DNA of 64,000 bases, taken from contig JAKUDP010000001.1 in the NCBI GenBank assembly GCA_022570795.1, positions 4,030,001 to 4,094,000 on the forward strand, read 5' to 3'. Positions 50,412 through 60,477 of this stretch are shown piece by piece. The position numbers were made by a program, and so were the translations under genes. Position 1 is the stretch's first letter. Each line of letters opens with the position of its first letter. The DNA is from Sphaerulina vaccinii. Taxonomy: Eukaryota; Ascomycota; Dothideomycetes; Mycosphaerellales; Mycosphaerellaceae. The notes under the pieces were generated by a model, which saw nothing but the letters and a program-made list of their open reading frames with translations, made no database searches and was not told the origin of the DNA.

Positions 50412-51137
50412 CTACTCGGATCGTCGTCTTTTCTGGCTCTGAGGTCGCTGACATTTCCGTTTGGTAAACAAAGCTGTGTAGCTGCTTCTGTACAGTCGTG
50501 TCAAGTCAAGCGGCTCGACTGGTCCTGATGTGAAGCAGCAATGTCCAGCGCCTGCCTCATCCGTCCTGCCGATGTCACCCCATTGCAAAGGTTTGAGAGC
50601 CGCATTGGGGTCGTTATCAGGTCCGTGGCGAAAGCTTGGTATTCCGATGTCCATCCACGAGCCCTGGCCGTGCACTCGAGCGAGGTCTGCTCGCGTAGGC
50701 GAACTCAAGCACTGCATATTGAAGTTGGATGCAGCGAGCATGACCGAGCTAAGCACGTTGATCACAATATGTGCCCAGAACGATATCTTGCTCACACGTC
50801 CGCAATTGCCTGTGTATGCAACGCTGAGCCCATTTTCGAGAGGCATTGTTGATGCATATACCAAGAATCCGAGGTTTGCGAGCAGAATGATCACACTGGT
50901 CCAGAAGAAGAGCCACGAACTGACGCGCCAGCCTTGCCATCTCCGTCTCTTTACGACGTCGACCGAGTCTTCTGATCCGGGAGGCTCCTTACTGGTCTCA
51001 TGTGTGTTGTCGTCTGCTAACAACATTTGATCTTCGCTGAAGGAGGCATGGCTCGTAGTCCGGCTTGAGGCAGGGTGCGGTGAATGGCTGGTTCGTGATG
51101 ACCAGAACAGAGCCCGAAACCCCTGGCGAAGACTCAC
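50412..51137 (-). pseudogene. truncated DUF6536-type membrane protein gene
   Basis: 241 codons. After a Ser-rich N-terminus come RRRWQGWRVSSWLFFWTSVIILLANLGFLVYA, LSVAYTGNCGRVSKISFWAHIVINVLSSVMLAASNFNMQCLSSPTRADLARVH and WMDIGIPSFRH. I recognise these as the start of the large fungal membrane proteins with the DUF6536 domain. Family members usually run to several hundred residues with many further spans. Here the similarity ends after SFRHGP and the frame closes after 60 unrelated residues, so about two thirds are missing. No continuation was seen in other frames downstream. Deletion is more likely than an intron. Confidence 0.7.
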
Positions 51138-52156
51138 CTTTTCGGTAGTTCTAGCAATTCCAAGCCTCCGTGTCTCGCAATAAGATCGTACTCTGTGAGG
51201 GCAGGCCTTGACATCCTAGCTATCATACTGCAGTGAAGCAGCAACCAAAATGAATCGCATAGCGGGAACGGCGAATCTGCTCATGTATGTAAACCTGCCT
51301 CAGCCTTACTGCTCCTCAGCCTCAGCCTGAAAGTCTATCGTGCATGTTGGTGGCGTACATGCATAGACGAGGCTGGACCTTCAACAATTCCTGTTCGTCA
51401 CTACTACTCTGATCAGCATACTTGACCCGCTCTCGCTGCTCAGCTGACCAATAGTCTATCGTAGGCTGTGCCTTCCAAGAGACACCGCTCAGCCTGATAC
51501 TCCATCACCTGGGAACGCAAGGTTGAGACGAGAATCGACGTCCCGTGCCAGGCGTGGGGCCGCAGACTTCTCAGGGTGAAATCCTGCAATAAGTTTGCCT
51601 GCCTAACATGCCAGCGGTGACCTCCGTATTTGGATGTTGTCGATGAAATGAAAAGGATTGAAGAAAGGATGGAGGGTAATGTGATGTGACATCGCCAAGT
51701 CCACCTCGAGACGAGAATGGCTCGTCCACGAGGCTTCAAGTTTCGCTCAGAGAGCATAGAAATATTTCTTCTCTCACGCATGTGATTTTACTCAAATGTC
51801 CCTCCAAGGACACGAATGAGAAGCCATTCATCGAGTCTCGAAATCGCGAACACGCTCACATGATTCCCAACACTCAATCCGCTGATGATGACGGCTTAAT
51901 TTCCCTCCTCCCTAGAACTCCAATGCTGACTACTGCTCGCACGAGCAACATCATCGATTTCTGCTCCACTCACGGCTTGTGGAGTGGAGTCTCTCGAGGT
52001 ATCAAAGAGCTCGGATTCTTGAGCGAACTGTTGCGAAGGCGCATACCTTCCAAGTCGAAGGAAAGGAGGATCGGAGTAGCGAGCCTCAGTCCATGCCCAG
52101 ACATCTCTGTGCAAGGTCAGCTGTAGACACGCGACATAGCGGACGAGTCCCAAGAC
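51138..52156. other. 1-kb stretch without a supported gene
   Basis: Upstream of the DUF6536 fragment and 3' flank of the next minus-strand gene. ORFs of 85-146 codons show no motif. CCTCAGCCTCAGCC near 51310 is a trivial repeat. Confidence 0.4.
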
Positions 52157-54268
52157 TTACTGTTGCAATATATGCGGGAGAGCGCGCAGAGCTGACATAA
52201 TGGTCTTTACATGCTGCTCAAGATCCTGGCGTTCTTTCTCCAAGTCATCCCTGTGAATGCGCAAAGTGCCGACGTAAATGCTCAAGTCTTTCAGAACTTG
52301 GATGGCTTTCTTGCCGAGGGAGTCTACGAGATCTCCTGGCTCACATGCCCTCTGTTGGCGTTCGGAAATCTCGCCAGGCAGTGGAGTTGGAAACTGGGCA
52401 TAGATCTGCTCTGCAAGATCCGAGATAGATTGGGTGCTTTTGTCGTAGCACCTATATGAGACTGCTTCATCATCGCTGTGATCTTGCACCTCAGCTGGCA
52501 GCCTCGCCGCGCTCGAAGCACTTTCCTCACCCTGCGGCTCGAGCTCTTCGGATGTCTCGTTGCTGACGAGAGATGGGTCGTACTCATTGTCGATATCATC
52601 TGAGGATGGCGAGACCAATCCGAATCTTGCTGGCCTAGCCTGTAAAAAAGCTAGATGTGAACGTACTTGGTCTCGCATCTCCACAACCGCCATCATATCG
52701 TTCAAGCCATCAACTGCAGTAGCAAGGGGAGTCCGCAGCAGGAGTGCACATAGTGTAGCTAGAGCCTGAAGGAGGTGTTGGAGTCCATGCAGCAAAGGAA
52801 TTTCCTTTCTGGTGAAGGCAAGCTCGCGTTTCGCTATAGTAGAAGGCCGGCTGTCTCGAGAGCGACGTGGAGCCTTGGGCGTGTGGGGTGCCATTGGTTC
52901 GTGTTCTTCAGATAGCACCGAAGCATGAGCAGGGTCGTCCGGGTCTTGGTCCGACCCAGGTTCTGCATCAAGACCCGCACGATCTTCATCAGAACGATCG
53001 GCGTCATGTACCAGTATCTGAGCTGTAACTTCACCATCTCCTTGCGTGGGCGGCTGTGGTGGAGTTGAAGTCGGAGCCTCGTCTTCATCCTCAAGCTCAC
53101 TGCCACGATGCTGTCCAGCATTGAGTACACTAGGAGAGGCATTCTCGTTACTGCGTTCGAGTACGGCGGCGTCATGGTTCACCCTAGGCTGACCAGCACG
53201 TCGAGGTCGGGGCTGAAAGACGCGCCGAGATGATGGCGTGGGAGCAGCATCAGCCAGGTCATCGCTGGATGCGCTGTCCATGCGAGGACGCTTGTTTCTA
53301 CTTGACTGCCCTGCCGAATCGTCTGACGAGTCAGACACAGCTCTGGGCCTCTTTGCGGAGCTTGGTCCAGGTCGCTGCTCCACTGCTGGATCCTGCGAAG
53401 GACCAGAAGTAACGTAGTCAGCTTGCAGTCGACATCCGACACAAAAGCCCTGCAATACATGCTGAACGTAAAAGTCGGCAGAGGCAACTGCGCGATTGCA
53501 TCGGATGCACCAAATATCGCTGGGACCAGGCAAGAGACGGTTGTAACACCACGTACATAGCGAAGAACCAAGCCGATTGCGACTGCTGCGCATGAACTTG
53601 CACTTCGGACACATGAAGCATGGGCTTTGTATAGCGTGGTCGTGGCTGCGCTCAGTATCATATGGAGATGACGAGCGACTGGAGGGGTGGCTGAAAGCAG
53701 ATGCATCGTCGGTATGACTATCTTCGTCTGAAGCGTCCTGCCATGGGTCTGCACTCCAAGGTCGTGGAGTACGGTATGACTTGCGCTCCTTGTCGGATGT
53801 GATTATGGGATGCTTCTCCAGACGGTCCACAAGCGCGACGCCACCACTCCAATCGAAGAAGCGCACGTCTTTATCGGAAGAAGTGACTTGCGTTGGCTGA
53901 TGCGATGAGAGACGAAGACACTCTCCAAGAATTGCTAGCGCGACTTTGGTCGCATCCAAAGCATTGAAAGGCTCCAAACTATGCCTTGCTGCAGTTGCCG
54001 CATGATCATGCTGCAGATCGGATGCGGTAGGTTGTGCCAGCAACTTCAGCTGCTCCATACACACGTGGAACCGATCGTCCAGAAATCGAGGTTCTGACTG
54101 TGGAGTCATATCTTCGAGAGAGCCGAAGGGAAGCGTATCGAGGAATTGTACACACCAGTTGATTACCACATCAGCGAGTTGCGTGGACACTTCGAACCAC
54201 TCTGTATGGCGGATGCCCGTGCGAGAGCAGCGCGCAGTGTCAAGGAAGAGTGAAAGAATGGCATGCAC
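52157..54268 (-). CDS. hypothetical CxxC-rich nuclear protein
   Basis: 703 residues in one exon. Residues about 218-285 contain four CxxC pairs (CPKC, CTWC, CIRC, CVGC) spaced like two treble-clef or zinc-ribbon units, so binding of two zinc ions is likely. The middle is Ser/Asp-rich with repeated KRPR-type basic motifs (SAKRPRAVSDSSDDSAG, RNKRPRMDSASSDD), pointing to the nucleus. A helical stretch lies near residue 490-545 and a coiled coil at the C-terminus (IHRDDLEKERQDLEQHVKTIMSALRAL). The N-terminal 150 residues look helical (DVVINWCVQFLDTLPF..ALAILGECLRL). No family was recognised; the call nuclear zinc-binding protein is an inference from composition. Confidence 0.65.
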   Translation of the reverse strand: MHAILSLFLDTARCSRTGIRHTEWFEVSTQLADVVINWCVQFLDTLPFGSLEDMTPQSEPRFLDDRFHVCMEQLKLLAQPTASDLQHDHAATAARHSLEPFNALDATKVALAILGECLRLSSHQPTQVTSSDKDVRFFDWSGGVALVDRLEKHPIITSDKERKSYRTPRPWSADPWQDASDEDSHTDDASAFSHPSSRSSSPYDTERSHDHAIQSPCFMCPKCKFMRSSRNRLGSSLCTWCYNRLLPGPSDIWCIRCNRAVASADFYVQHVLQGFCVGCRLQADYVTSGPSQDPAVEQRPGPSSAKRPRAVSDSSDDSAGQSSRNKRPRMDSASSDDLADAAPTPSSRRVFQPRPRRAGQPRVNHDAAVLERSNENASPSVLNAGQHRGSELEDEDEAPTSTPPQPPTQGDGEVTAQILVHDADRSDEDRAGLDAEPGSDQDPDDPAHASVLSEEHEPMAPHTPKAPRRSRDSRPSTIAKRELAFTRKEIPLLHGLQHLLQALATLCALLLRTPLATAVDGLNDMMAVVEMRDQVRSHLAFLQARPARFGLVSPSSDDIDNEYDPSLVSNETSEELEPQGEESASSAARLPAEVQDHSDDEAVSYRCYDKSTQSISDLAEQIYAQFPTPLPGEISERQQRACEPGDLVDSLGKKAIQVLKDLSIYVGTLRIHRDDLEKERQDLEQHVKTIMSALRALPHILQQ

Positions 54269-54388
54269 CAGATTCTCCAGCAGTGTAAGGTCGGCATATC
54301 GTAGGCCACAGATAGAAGGATCGATGATGAAGTCTAGTCCGCATAATCTCTTGTGCTGTGCTAACCGACGCCCAACGGTCTTCTTAGC

Positions 54389-54841
54389 CTAATGTTCCGG
54401 CCATTGACGCTCGTGTATGAGTTCTGCGGGCAGCTCTTTATTGTTGTGCCCAACCAACCCCTTATGTTCATCCTCGAATACCTTGACTCTGAAGCTCGCC
54501 ACTGCCTTGCCGCTCTTGAGGAGGGTTCGATCGTCATGGTTGGCTTGGAACGAATATAGGTAGCCAGGCTTTATGAACCCAGGCTGACCGTTGAATGGTG
54601 GGACGTATATGTTCTCCGGCACCTTTATGGACCCGTTCAGGACTTTATAGACCCTCGAAAGTATGCGTGCTACTGGGGATCGGGAGGGTTTGATGGCGGT
54701 TCGATGGCCATGTCGTGGATAGTCATCGAATGATATTTGTGGTGCCAAGATGCTTGGCTCGAGCGAGATGAAGTGTGTATCTTGATGAGGGCTGGAAGGG
54801 GAGTCCGAGTGTTGATCGTGGTCTTGAGTGAGGTTAGACAT
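54389..54841 (-). CDS. hypothetical small protein
   Basis: 150 residues from the ATG at 54841 (MSNLTQDHDQ); the frame is open to 54961, but that extension is Phe/Thr-rich and probably leader. The C-terminal 90 residues look like a small folded unit (RILSRVYKVLNGSIKVPENIYVPPFNGQPGFIKPGYLYSFQANHDDRTLLKSGKAVASFRVKVFEDEHKGLVG). No known domain or signal peptide. It is 120 bp downstream of the start of the CxxC gene, same strand. Confidence 0.5.
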   Translation of the reverse strand: MSNLTQDHDQHSDSPSSPHQDTHFISLEPSILAPQISFDDYPRHGHRTAIKPSRSPVARILSRVYKVLNGSIKVPENIYVPPFNGQPGFIKPGYLYSFQANHDDRTLLKSGKAVASFRVKVFEDEHKGLVGHNNKELPAELIHERQWPEH

Positions 54842-56227
54842 TTCGAAAGCGAGTATCGTGTGCGTAAAGGGTGATGTAAGTGTAGTTGTTCGAAATGTAC
54901 AACAGAAGATAGCAGAAAAGGGGAACGAGAGGTGATCATCATCTAGCCCAAGCCGTGGCACTCTGCTCGACCTATACCTTCGTTCTTAGCGTTGCATGTC
55001 AGTCCAGTGACCACCCAAGTCGCGCAGTAGTTCGATTCCGAGGTCAGTGCTCAGCATGCCGTCCATTCGTCGCAACGACTGCTATCGTGCTGTTTGATCA
55101 TCTCCGCCGCCACACTGGACTATGCTTCCAAGCAATGTCGTTCGGACATCCCGAGAGCCCTTTCGGCCGGACAGGATCAGTGTTGGATCGGCATGGTGCG
55201 ATGTGAACGATTACTATTTCACGTCAGCAAACGCGGTGTCTCCTGAACCTCCCACTGAACACCCAACAGTGCCTTGGCAAAGCGGACATGCAGTCCGGTC
55301 CCAGTCACATGGGGTACCATGGACTACGTATAGCCGTGCGAGCAAAACGCATGCTCAGGCCAACGCATTGCAGTGTCCTTTCAACCATGACCCAGCTACC
55401 CCACCCTCTGCATGGGCTAGCAACGCCCGCCTCCCTTAATGAGGTTCTGTACTACACTCGTCGTTCCGCTTGCAAACGACGCGTGTTCGCAGGAGTTCGC
55501 GTAGCGGTGTCCCAGCATCTACGCTTCTTGCAGGAGTTCGCGTCATAGTGTCCATGCATGAACATCACGGAAGTGGCCCAATCACTCCTCTCGGGCCATA
55601 TACCAATATGCGTGCAACGACACCCGCATCTCCTTAGCGGCCCCTGCTCTTCCCGTTCTTGCTGCAAACCGTGATGCTCGGTAGCGGGATCGCGTTTGCT
55701 CGCCGAAGCATGGTGGGCGGAGATTGTGAGCCCGTCTCCTTGGCAATCCACAGTGACTACAGATCACTGGACCTTACCACGAAGGAGCGTTGTAGTGGAT
55801 GGTGGAAACGATGATTGGTATCCGATGTAGAGGGAGACCGGAGAGCTGAGATGAGGTCAAAGCGAAGAGGTCGGAAAGGGCTCCGGAGCTCGGCGTAGAA
55901 TAATCCCGTCAGTGACAAGAGATATTGCGAGAAAGGCATCGAGCAGTTGTAAGTGTTCAATGTGATATTGAATCCTCAGCCTTGAAAAAGGCCCATCAAG
56001 GTTCGTCTTCCGAACTCCTCTCATATCAAGACACAGTCTCAAAGCCATCCCACAAGCACAACTATTTACACAACTCATCTATATACATTAGATCATCCCA
56101 CATTACAATTCGTAGAGTCCCATCCCAATGCCAGTCGTACACACACCATCCATCTATATCACCCAGGAAGCTCCAGCAAATGCAAAATGTCTCCAACTCT
56201 TTCCCAGTCCCCATCTTCCCTCGTCTC
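54842..56227. other. 1.4-kb stretch without a supported gene
   Basis: Upstream of the small hypothetical gene and 3' flank of the GH64 gene. GCAGGAGTTCGCGT occurs twice (55489 and 55531) within a short duplicated segment. No coding signal. Confidence 0.4.
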
Positions 56228-57791
56228 CTAATACCCTCCAACAATAATCCTCAACACAGTAGGCGTCGTACTCGCCACAAGTCCACTCTGATCCTCCTCA
56301 GGCGCAGGTGTAACGTCATCATAAGCGAAAGCATAACCCTTGCCTTGCCATTCGACGTCATGAACATATTTCGAATACCAATTCTTAGGAGGACCGCCGA
56401 TGATTGAGTTAGGGCCGGACTTCGGATTTCTGCTAGGGTCGTCAGTACGAAATCCATAGCCGTGTCGGGTGAGGAGAACTTACCTGTAATAATCACTCGG
56501 AGGAAGTGAAGGCTGAACATTCCCTCCCTTCAAGAAGAATGTAGCGCGATTGAAAGCCGCACACAAGCGTGGGACCACAGCTTGATGCACTCCGTTGTCG
56601 CCAGACTGGAGAAGAAAGGGACCATCATTGCACCCAAAGATATCCTTCGCGTTAGGTTTCGCGTAAGCTCGGTTGTCGCCTGCGCAGCTGAGCTGATTGT
56701 TCTTTACACGGCATGCGACGTTTCCAGCGGAAGTTTGTGTATTGATAATGAGGTCTTCCTTTGCGAACTTGGCCCAGACGTTGTCAACATATCTCGACAT
56801 GTAACGTTGAAAAGCTGCTGGCTTTTGCGAGATGAGGTTCGAAGGAGCCAGGACGCGGATGAGGTTTCCGTCAAGAGCCATAAACGCAAAGTTGGTCCCA
56901 TGGGTACCCGTCCCTCTTCGCTGCAGTCTTGAGGTTGTTGCAGAGTGTGACAGCGGCGTTGGCGGTCGTGCCAAGGATAGACTGTGTTGCTTGGCCAGAG
57001 GATTCGAGTTCGATGCCCAGAGGTAAACCAACGAAGTCTACAGCTGTGATATCTGCATAGATGCCATATGAAGCGGCGTAAGAAAGTTCGGCGAAACCGT
57101 AATTCTTCGAAGAGCTGGGATCTGCTGTGTTCACGGCTGAAGGTTCGACGAGTCCAGGTCCGTTCGGCGTTGCGACGACGTAGAAAGATAGTGTGCCATC
57201 TACGACCCAGACTCGAGAGGAGGAGATGTAGTCGGGTAGTGTTAAGGTGAGTGTGGTATTGGGTTTGCCGACCGGGATTGCGATGTTTCCAACTACGTCG
57301 ACTGGTGTGCTGGAGCTAGTCGATGGGTATAGGTAGTTGCCGTCTATGCCTAGCATGACAAGTTTCCCATTGCTGTCGAGACCCGAGACGTAGACGTGGA
57401 GATTTTCCGACGGCCACTTGTTGACGATGCTTAAGGTGAGCACACCTTTGGAGTCCGCTCTTGACGTGTCGTCTGCATCTGCGGATATTCTTGAGGTGTT
57501 GCTGGTTGTGAGTTCTGCCGTGGCTAGGACGCTGGGAGGCGGAAAGGGTATGAGGCGACCAGTGCCGCTTGTGGTGTTCGTGTCCAGTGTGGTTGCAGCT
57601 TCGATGATCGTGCCATTTGTCGTTCTTGTGTTGTACGGCGTTGTACCATTTCCAGTCGAGTTGAGGGTATTGTAATCTCTTACTATGACTTCTTCTGCCC
57701 TTGACGCAAGTTGTGTCTCGACAGGAGCAGCATTGGCGAACTGCTGTAAAGACAGTAGAAGTAAAGGTGGTAATGATATAAAGTTGTGCAT
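56228..57791 (-). pseudogene. GH64 endo-beta-1,3-glucanase-like gene with one frameshift
   Basis: From ATG 57791 a signal peptide (MHNFISLPPLLLLSLQQFANA) leads a Ser/Thr/Asn-rich linker with many N-glycosylation sites, then the thaumatin-like GH64 domain: LSIVNKWPSENLHVYVSGLDSNGKLVML, TLTLPDYISSSRVWV, GPGLVEPSAVNTADPSS, ITAVDFVGLPLGIEL, DGYPWDQLC. The frame stops just after; one base later the second frame continues DGNLIRVLAPSNLISQ, YVDNVWAKF, DIFGCNDGPFL, VPRLCAAFNRATFF. A 54-bp intron (56430..56483) links to the last exon (WYSKYVHDVEWQGKGYAFAYDDVTP), stop at 56228. The shift lies at about 56871-56876 (CTCTTGAC, one extra base). With only one lesion, an assembly error is as likely as inactivation; it would otherwise encode about 500 residues, secreted. 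Confidence 0.8.
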
Positions 57792-59440
57792 TGTTAGCAT
57801 AAGCTCAAGCCACAGTAGAAAGGTATGGGATGAGTGTGTGTACTGACGGTTTGCAGAAGTCAATGCTGGTGTTCGGTGTTATAAACTTCTTGTATAGTCT
57901 AGCAGACGGTGTGGCAGGTCGAATGTTTCGGCTTCAGAAGTAAGTTATTGCAAAGGATGGTGAAAGCCGGTGCAGAGAAAAGCAGATGGCAGGTGTTTCG
58001 ACAGCCCAGCGTAGGCAGAAGGCCACTTATGAGTATTGCAAAGACAACGTTGCCAATGCGTCGGCTCGGTGAGGGTGATGGGGTGGTCCTCCACAACTAC
58101 AGCGGAGCTTGGCCCACCGCCGCTTGTTGCTGTCATGGAGATGAGTCTTTGCCGAGAGCATGTGGTAGAGGAGGCTGCTGGTGAGGCTAACCAGCACCGG
58201 TCAGGCAGCCAAGCGCTACACCCAAGCTGTGCAACAGCTGCTCGCGTGGTGAATTGATGTCCGTTCCTGGTCATTGCAACACAGAAGTAGAACAATGTAA
58301 CGGCGAATCCGTCATGTCAAAGCCCAGAACGTGGTTGCCGAGTGTCCAAGAGAGGTGCTGAAGCCTGGGTTGCTGTGGTTGGTGGCAAAAGCGTTGTGGT
58401 TGCGCCTTGTAACGATCGAAAACGGTTCAAGTATACCAGCCATGTGTGTGATGTGTGTGGCGAAGTCAGCCTTACAACGTATGAGAGTGTCGCAGATCTT
58501 GTGAGAGCTGTGATCAACTGTCTGTTCTCCATCGAGCAGGAGTGGTCTTGTGATGATGTATGCTAAGATCGTGGTCAACCTGACATGTTGAGACTGGACG
58601 TGGGGTCCTGACAAGTGGTGAAAGAGTACTCCTCGGAAAATTGATGTCGCAATCTCCCTGTAGCCACGCGGTTTGGCCGACCGTTATGTGTACCAAACAA
58701 TCATAATGGCAAGCTGACGAGGCTTCCAAATGGCCGACAGGCTCACCATAACAACCAAGCCATGCTCGCGTGTTCTGCTAATAAGATTCCTCTTTCACAT
58801 TCAGTGTCGTCCCCAGCCATATGGAAAAACGGTCTTGGCATGAGTGCTGGGACATGCTCTTTGAGTGACTTGGCAGCAATTACAAAGGCCACTAAATAAC
58901 ACTGCGGCTGCATCCATATCAGCAGAAGTCCAGTCATGTCAGTAGAGATACATCGGTGGCTTCAATGTGCCATCTGAGGGCTTCCTGGCCGGCTCGCAAG
59001 AGATGAATCTGGTGTTCGCCCGGACATGCTCCCGGCCTCGATCGGTATATTAGCGACTTGGGATTGTTGCACCGTATGGGTTGCGGGCTTTCCATATGCT
59101 TCAATCTTGCCCATACTGGCCAGTGCGAGTTCTTGTGCTCATTGCTGCCGATGGACGCGTCGAGTTTTGCTGAAGTCTCCATACATCGCCTTTGCTCTGA
59201 ACCCATCGAGAATGAGGTTAGAGGAGTACAGTAAGTGGGAGTAAGTACAGCGCTTCCACTGTGTCTCTTGCCTGTGATGGTGACTTCCATGTCGCGTGAT
59301 GAAAGGAAGATGGTCGAGAAGAAGTCGCGTCCAAAGATGACAACATCGCGCATTCCATTCTTGGCAGCCAATGTCTCCTTTCAAGTGAACAACTCCTCCC
59401 TTGCAACAACAACACCCTCGAGCTCACACTCTCCGCCAAA
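57792..59440. other. 1.6-kb stretch without a supported gene
   Basis: Upstream region of the GH64 gene and of the small plus-strand gene at 59441. A 145-codon minus ORF (58934..59371) overlaps the likely promoter and lacks motifs. Confidence 0.4.
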
Positions 59441-59842
59441 ATGGACTCCTCAAACACCAACCCAACCCAGACTGTCGAGTCAAAGGTCCTCTTCCTCCCC
59501 TCTCCTTCCTCCTCCCGCACTAACACTTCCTAGACAGCAGTCGACTACCTCAACGCGGACTCCGAGCCCGAACCATCCTCCATCACCGGTCCAGGCACTC
59601 ACTTCAGCAACACTTTCGACCCAGCTCTGAAGAAAGACGCCCCACAACTTCCCGATACGAATCTTGCTCCTGCACCTGCTAGTGCGGCCAACAAGTTGGC
59701 GGAGACGAATTCGAGTATGACTACTGCTCAGTTGCAGAAGGCTGCTCAGGAGGGTGATCCTAACGGTTTGACTGGAGCGAGTGCGGTGAGGAAGGAGAAG
59801 GATATGGAGGGCAAGGAGGATGCCTGGAGTGGACGGTATTAG
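59441..59842 (+). CDS. small hydrophilic protein, join(59441..59485,59534..59842)
   Basis: A 48-bp intron (59486..59533) with an unusual donor GTCCTC and acceptor TTCCTAG joins MDSSNTNPTQTVESK to TAVDYLNADSEPEP.., giving 117 residues. The protein is hydrophilic, Ala/Ser/Asp/Lys-rich and without cysteines, probably disordered: THFSNTFDPALKKD, ASAANKLAETNSSMTTAQLQKAAQEGDPNGLTGASAVRKEKDMEGKEDAWSGRY. The ATG follows AAA, a good context. Without the intron no start codon precedes the second exon in frame nearby. It resembles small stress- or LEA-like fungal proteins in composition only. Confidence 0.55.
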
Positions 59843-60477
59843 AACGACTAGGATGATGAAACAATGACAGGAGAAGGGAAACAGAACAGGACGCGATACG
59901 ATACATGAGTTTACGTATGAGGAATGTGGTGGAGAGAAGCCAGAATAGCACAGCCTGAGCAGGATCTTAGGCTGAAGTGCTGGTTCTAGGATTGCCCCTC
60001 AGCAGGCTGAACACAGAACACGGTATAACAGAGCACATGGCATTTGACGAAGGGATAAGGTGAGAAGAACAGCATGAAACAAAACGGTCATTTCTGAGCA
60101 GATCAAAATCAAGATCACTGTACGCGACACTTCTCCCCTAGCTCAACTCTGACAATTCTAGAAGCAGCACCAACTAGGCCACACACTGAGCAGGACTACA
60201 CCAAAATAGGCGAAAGTTACGATGCTGACATTCGATCGTACCTGAACTTTCCTACTTACTGACAGGATTCGTTTACGGAGTTACAAGCTAGCTCCGTCTG
60301 AACACTCAACTGCTATGCTACTACTCATATGCCAAGCTGGCTCGGAGCTCAAGCTATTGCTCCCGATTGCTTCATACCACGGTTGCCGAAGCATTACTCA
60401 GCAAACATATATATCGACTTCATCAAGGCGTTCTAAGGACACCATTGACGCTGGACTGTACCCTACAAGCACGCACC
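59843..60477. other. intergenic stretch
   Basis: Between two plus-strand genes; promoter of the oxidoreductase. ACATATATAT lies at 60405-60414, 65-70 bp before the ATG at 60478, and could serve as a TATA-like element. Confidence 0.4.

Noticed and set aside
55020..55060. GTTCGATTCCG resembling a tRNA T-loop
   Set aside because: No matching A box, acceptor stem or anticodon arm could be placed around it on either strand.
58934..59371. 145-codon minus-strand ORF
   Set aside because: No motif or splice support, and it overlaps the likely promoter of the plus-strand gene at 59441.
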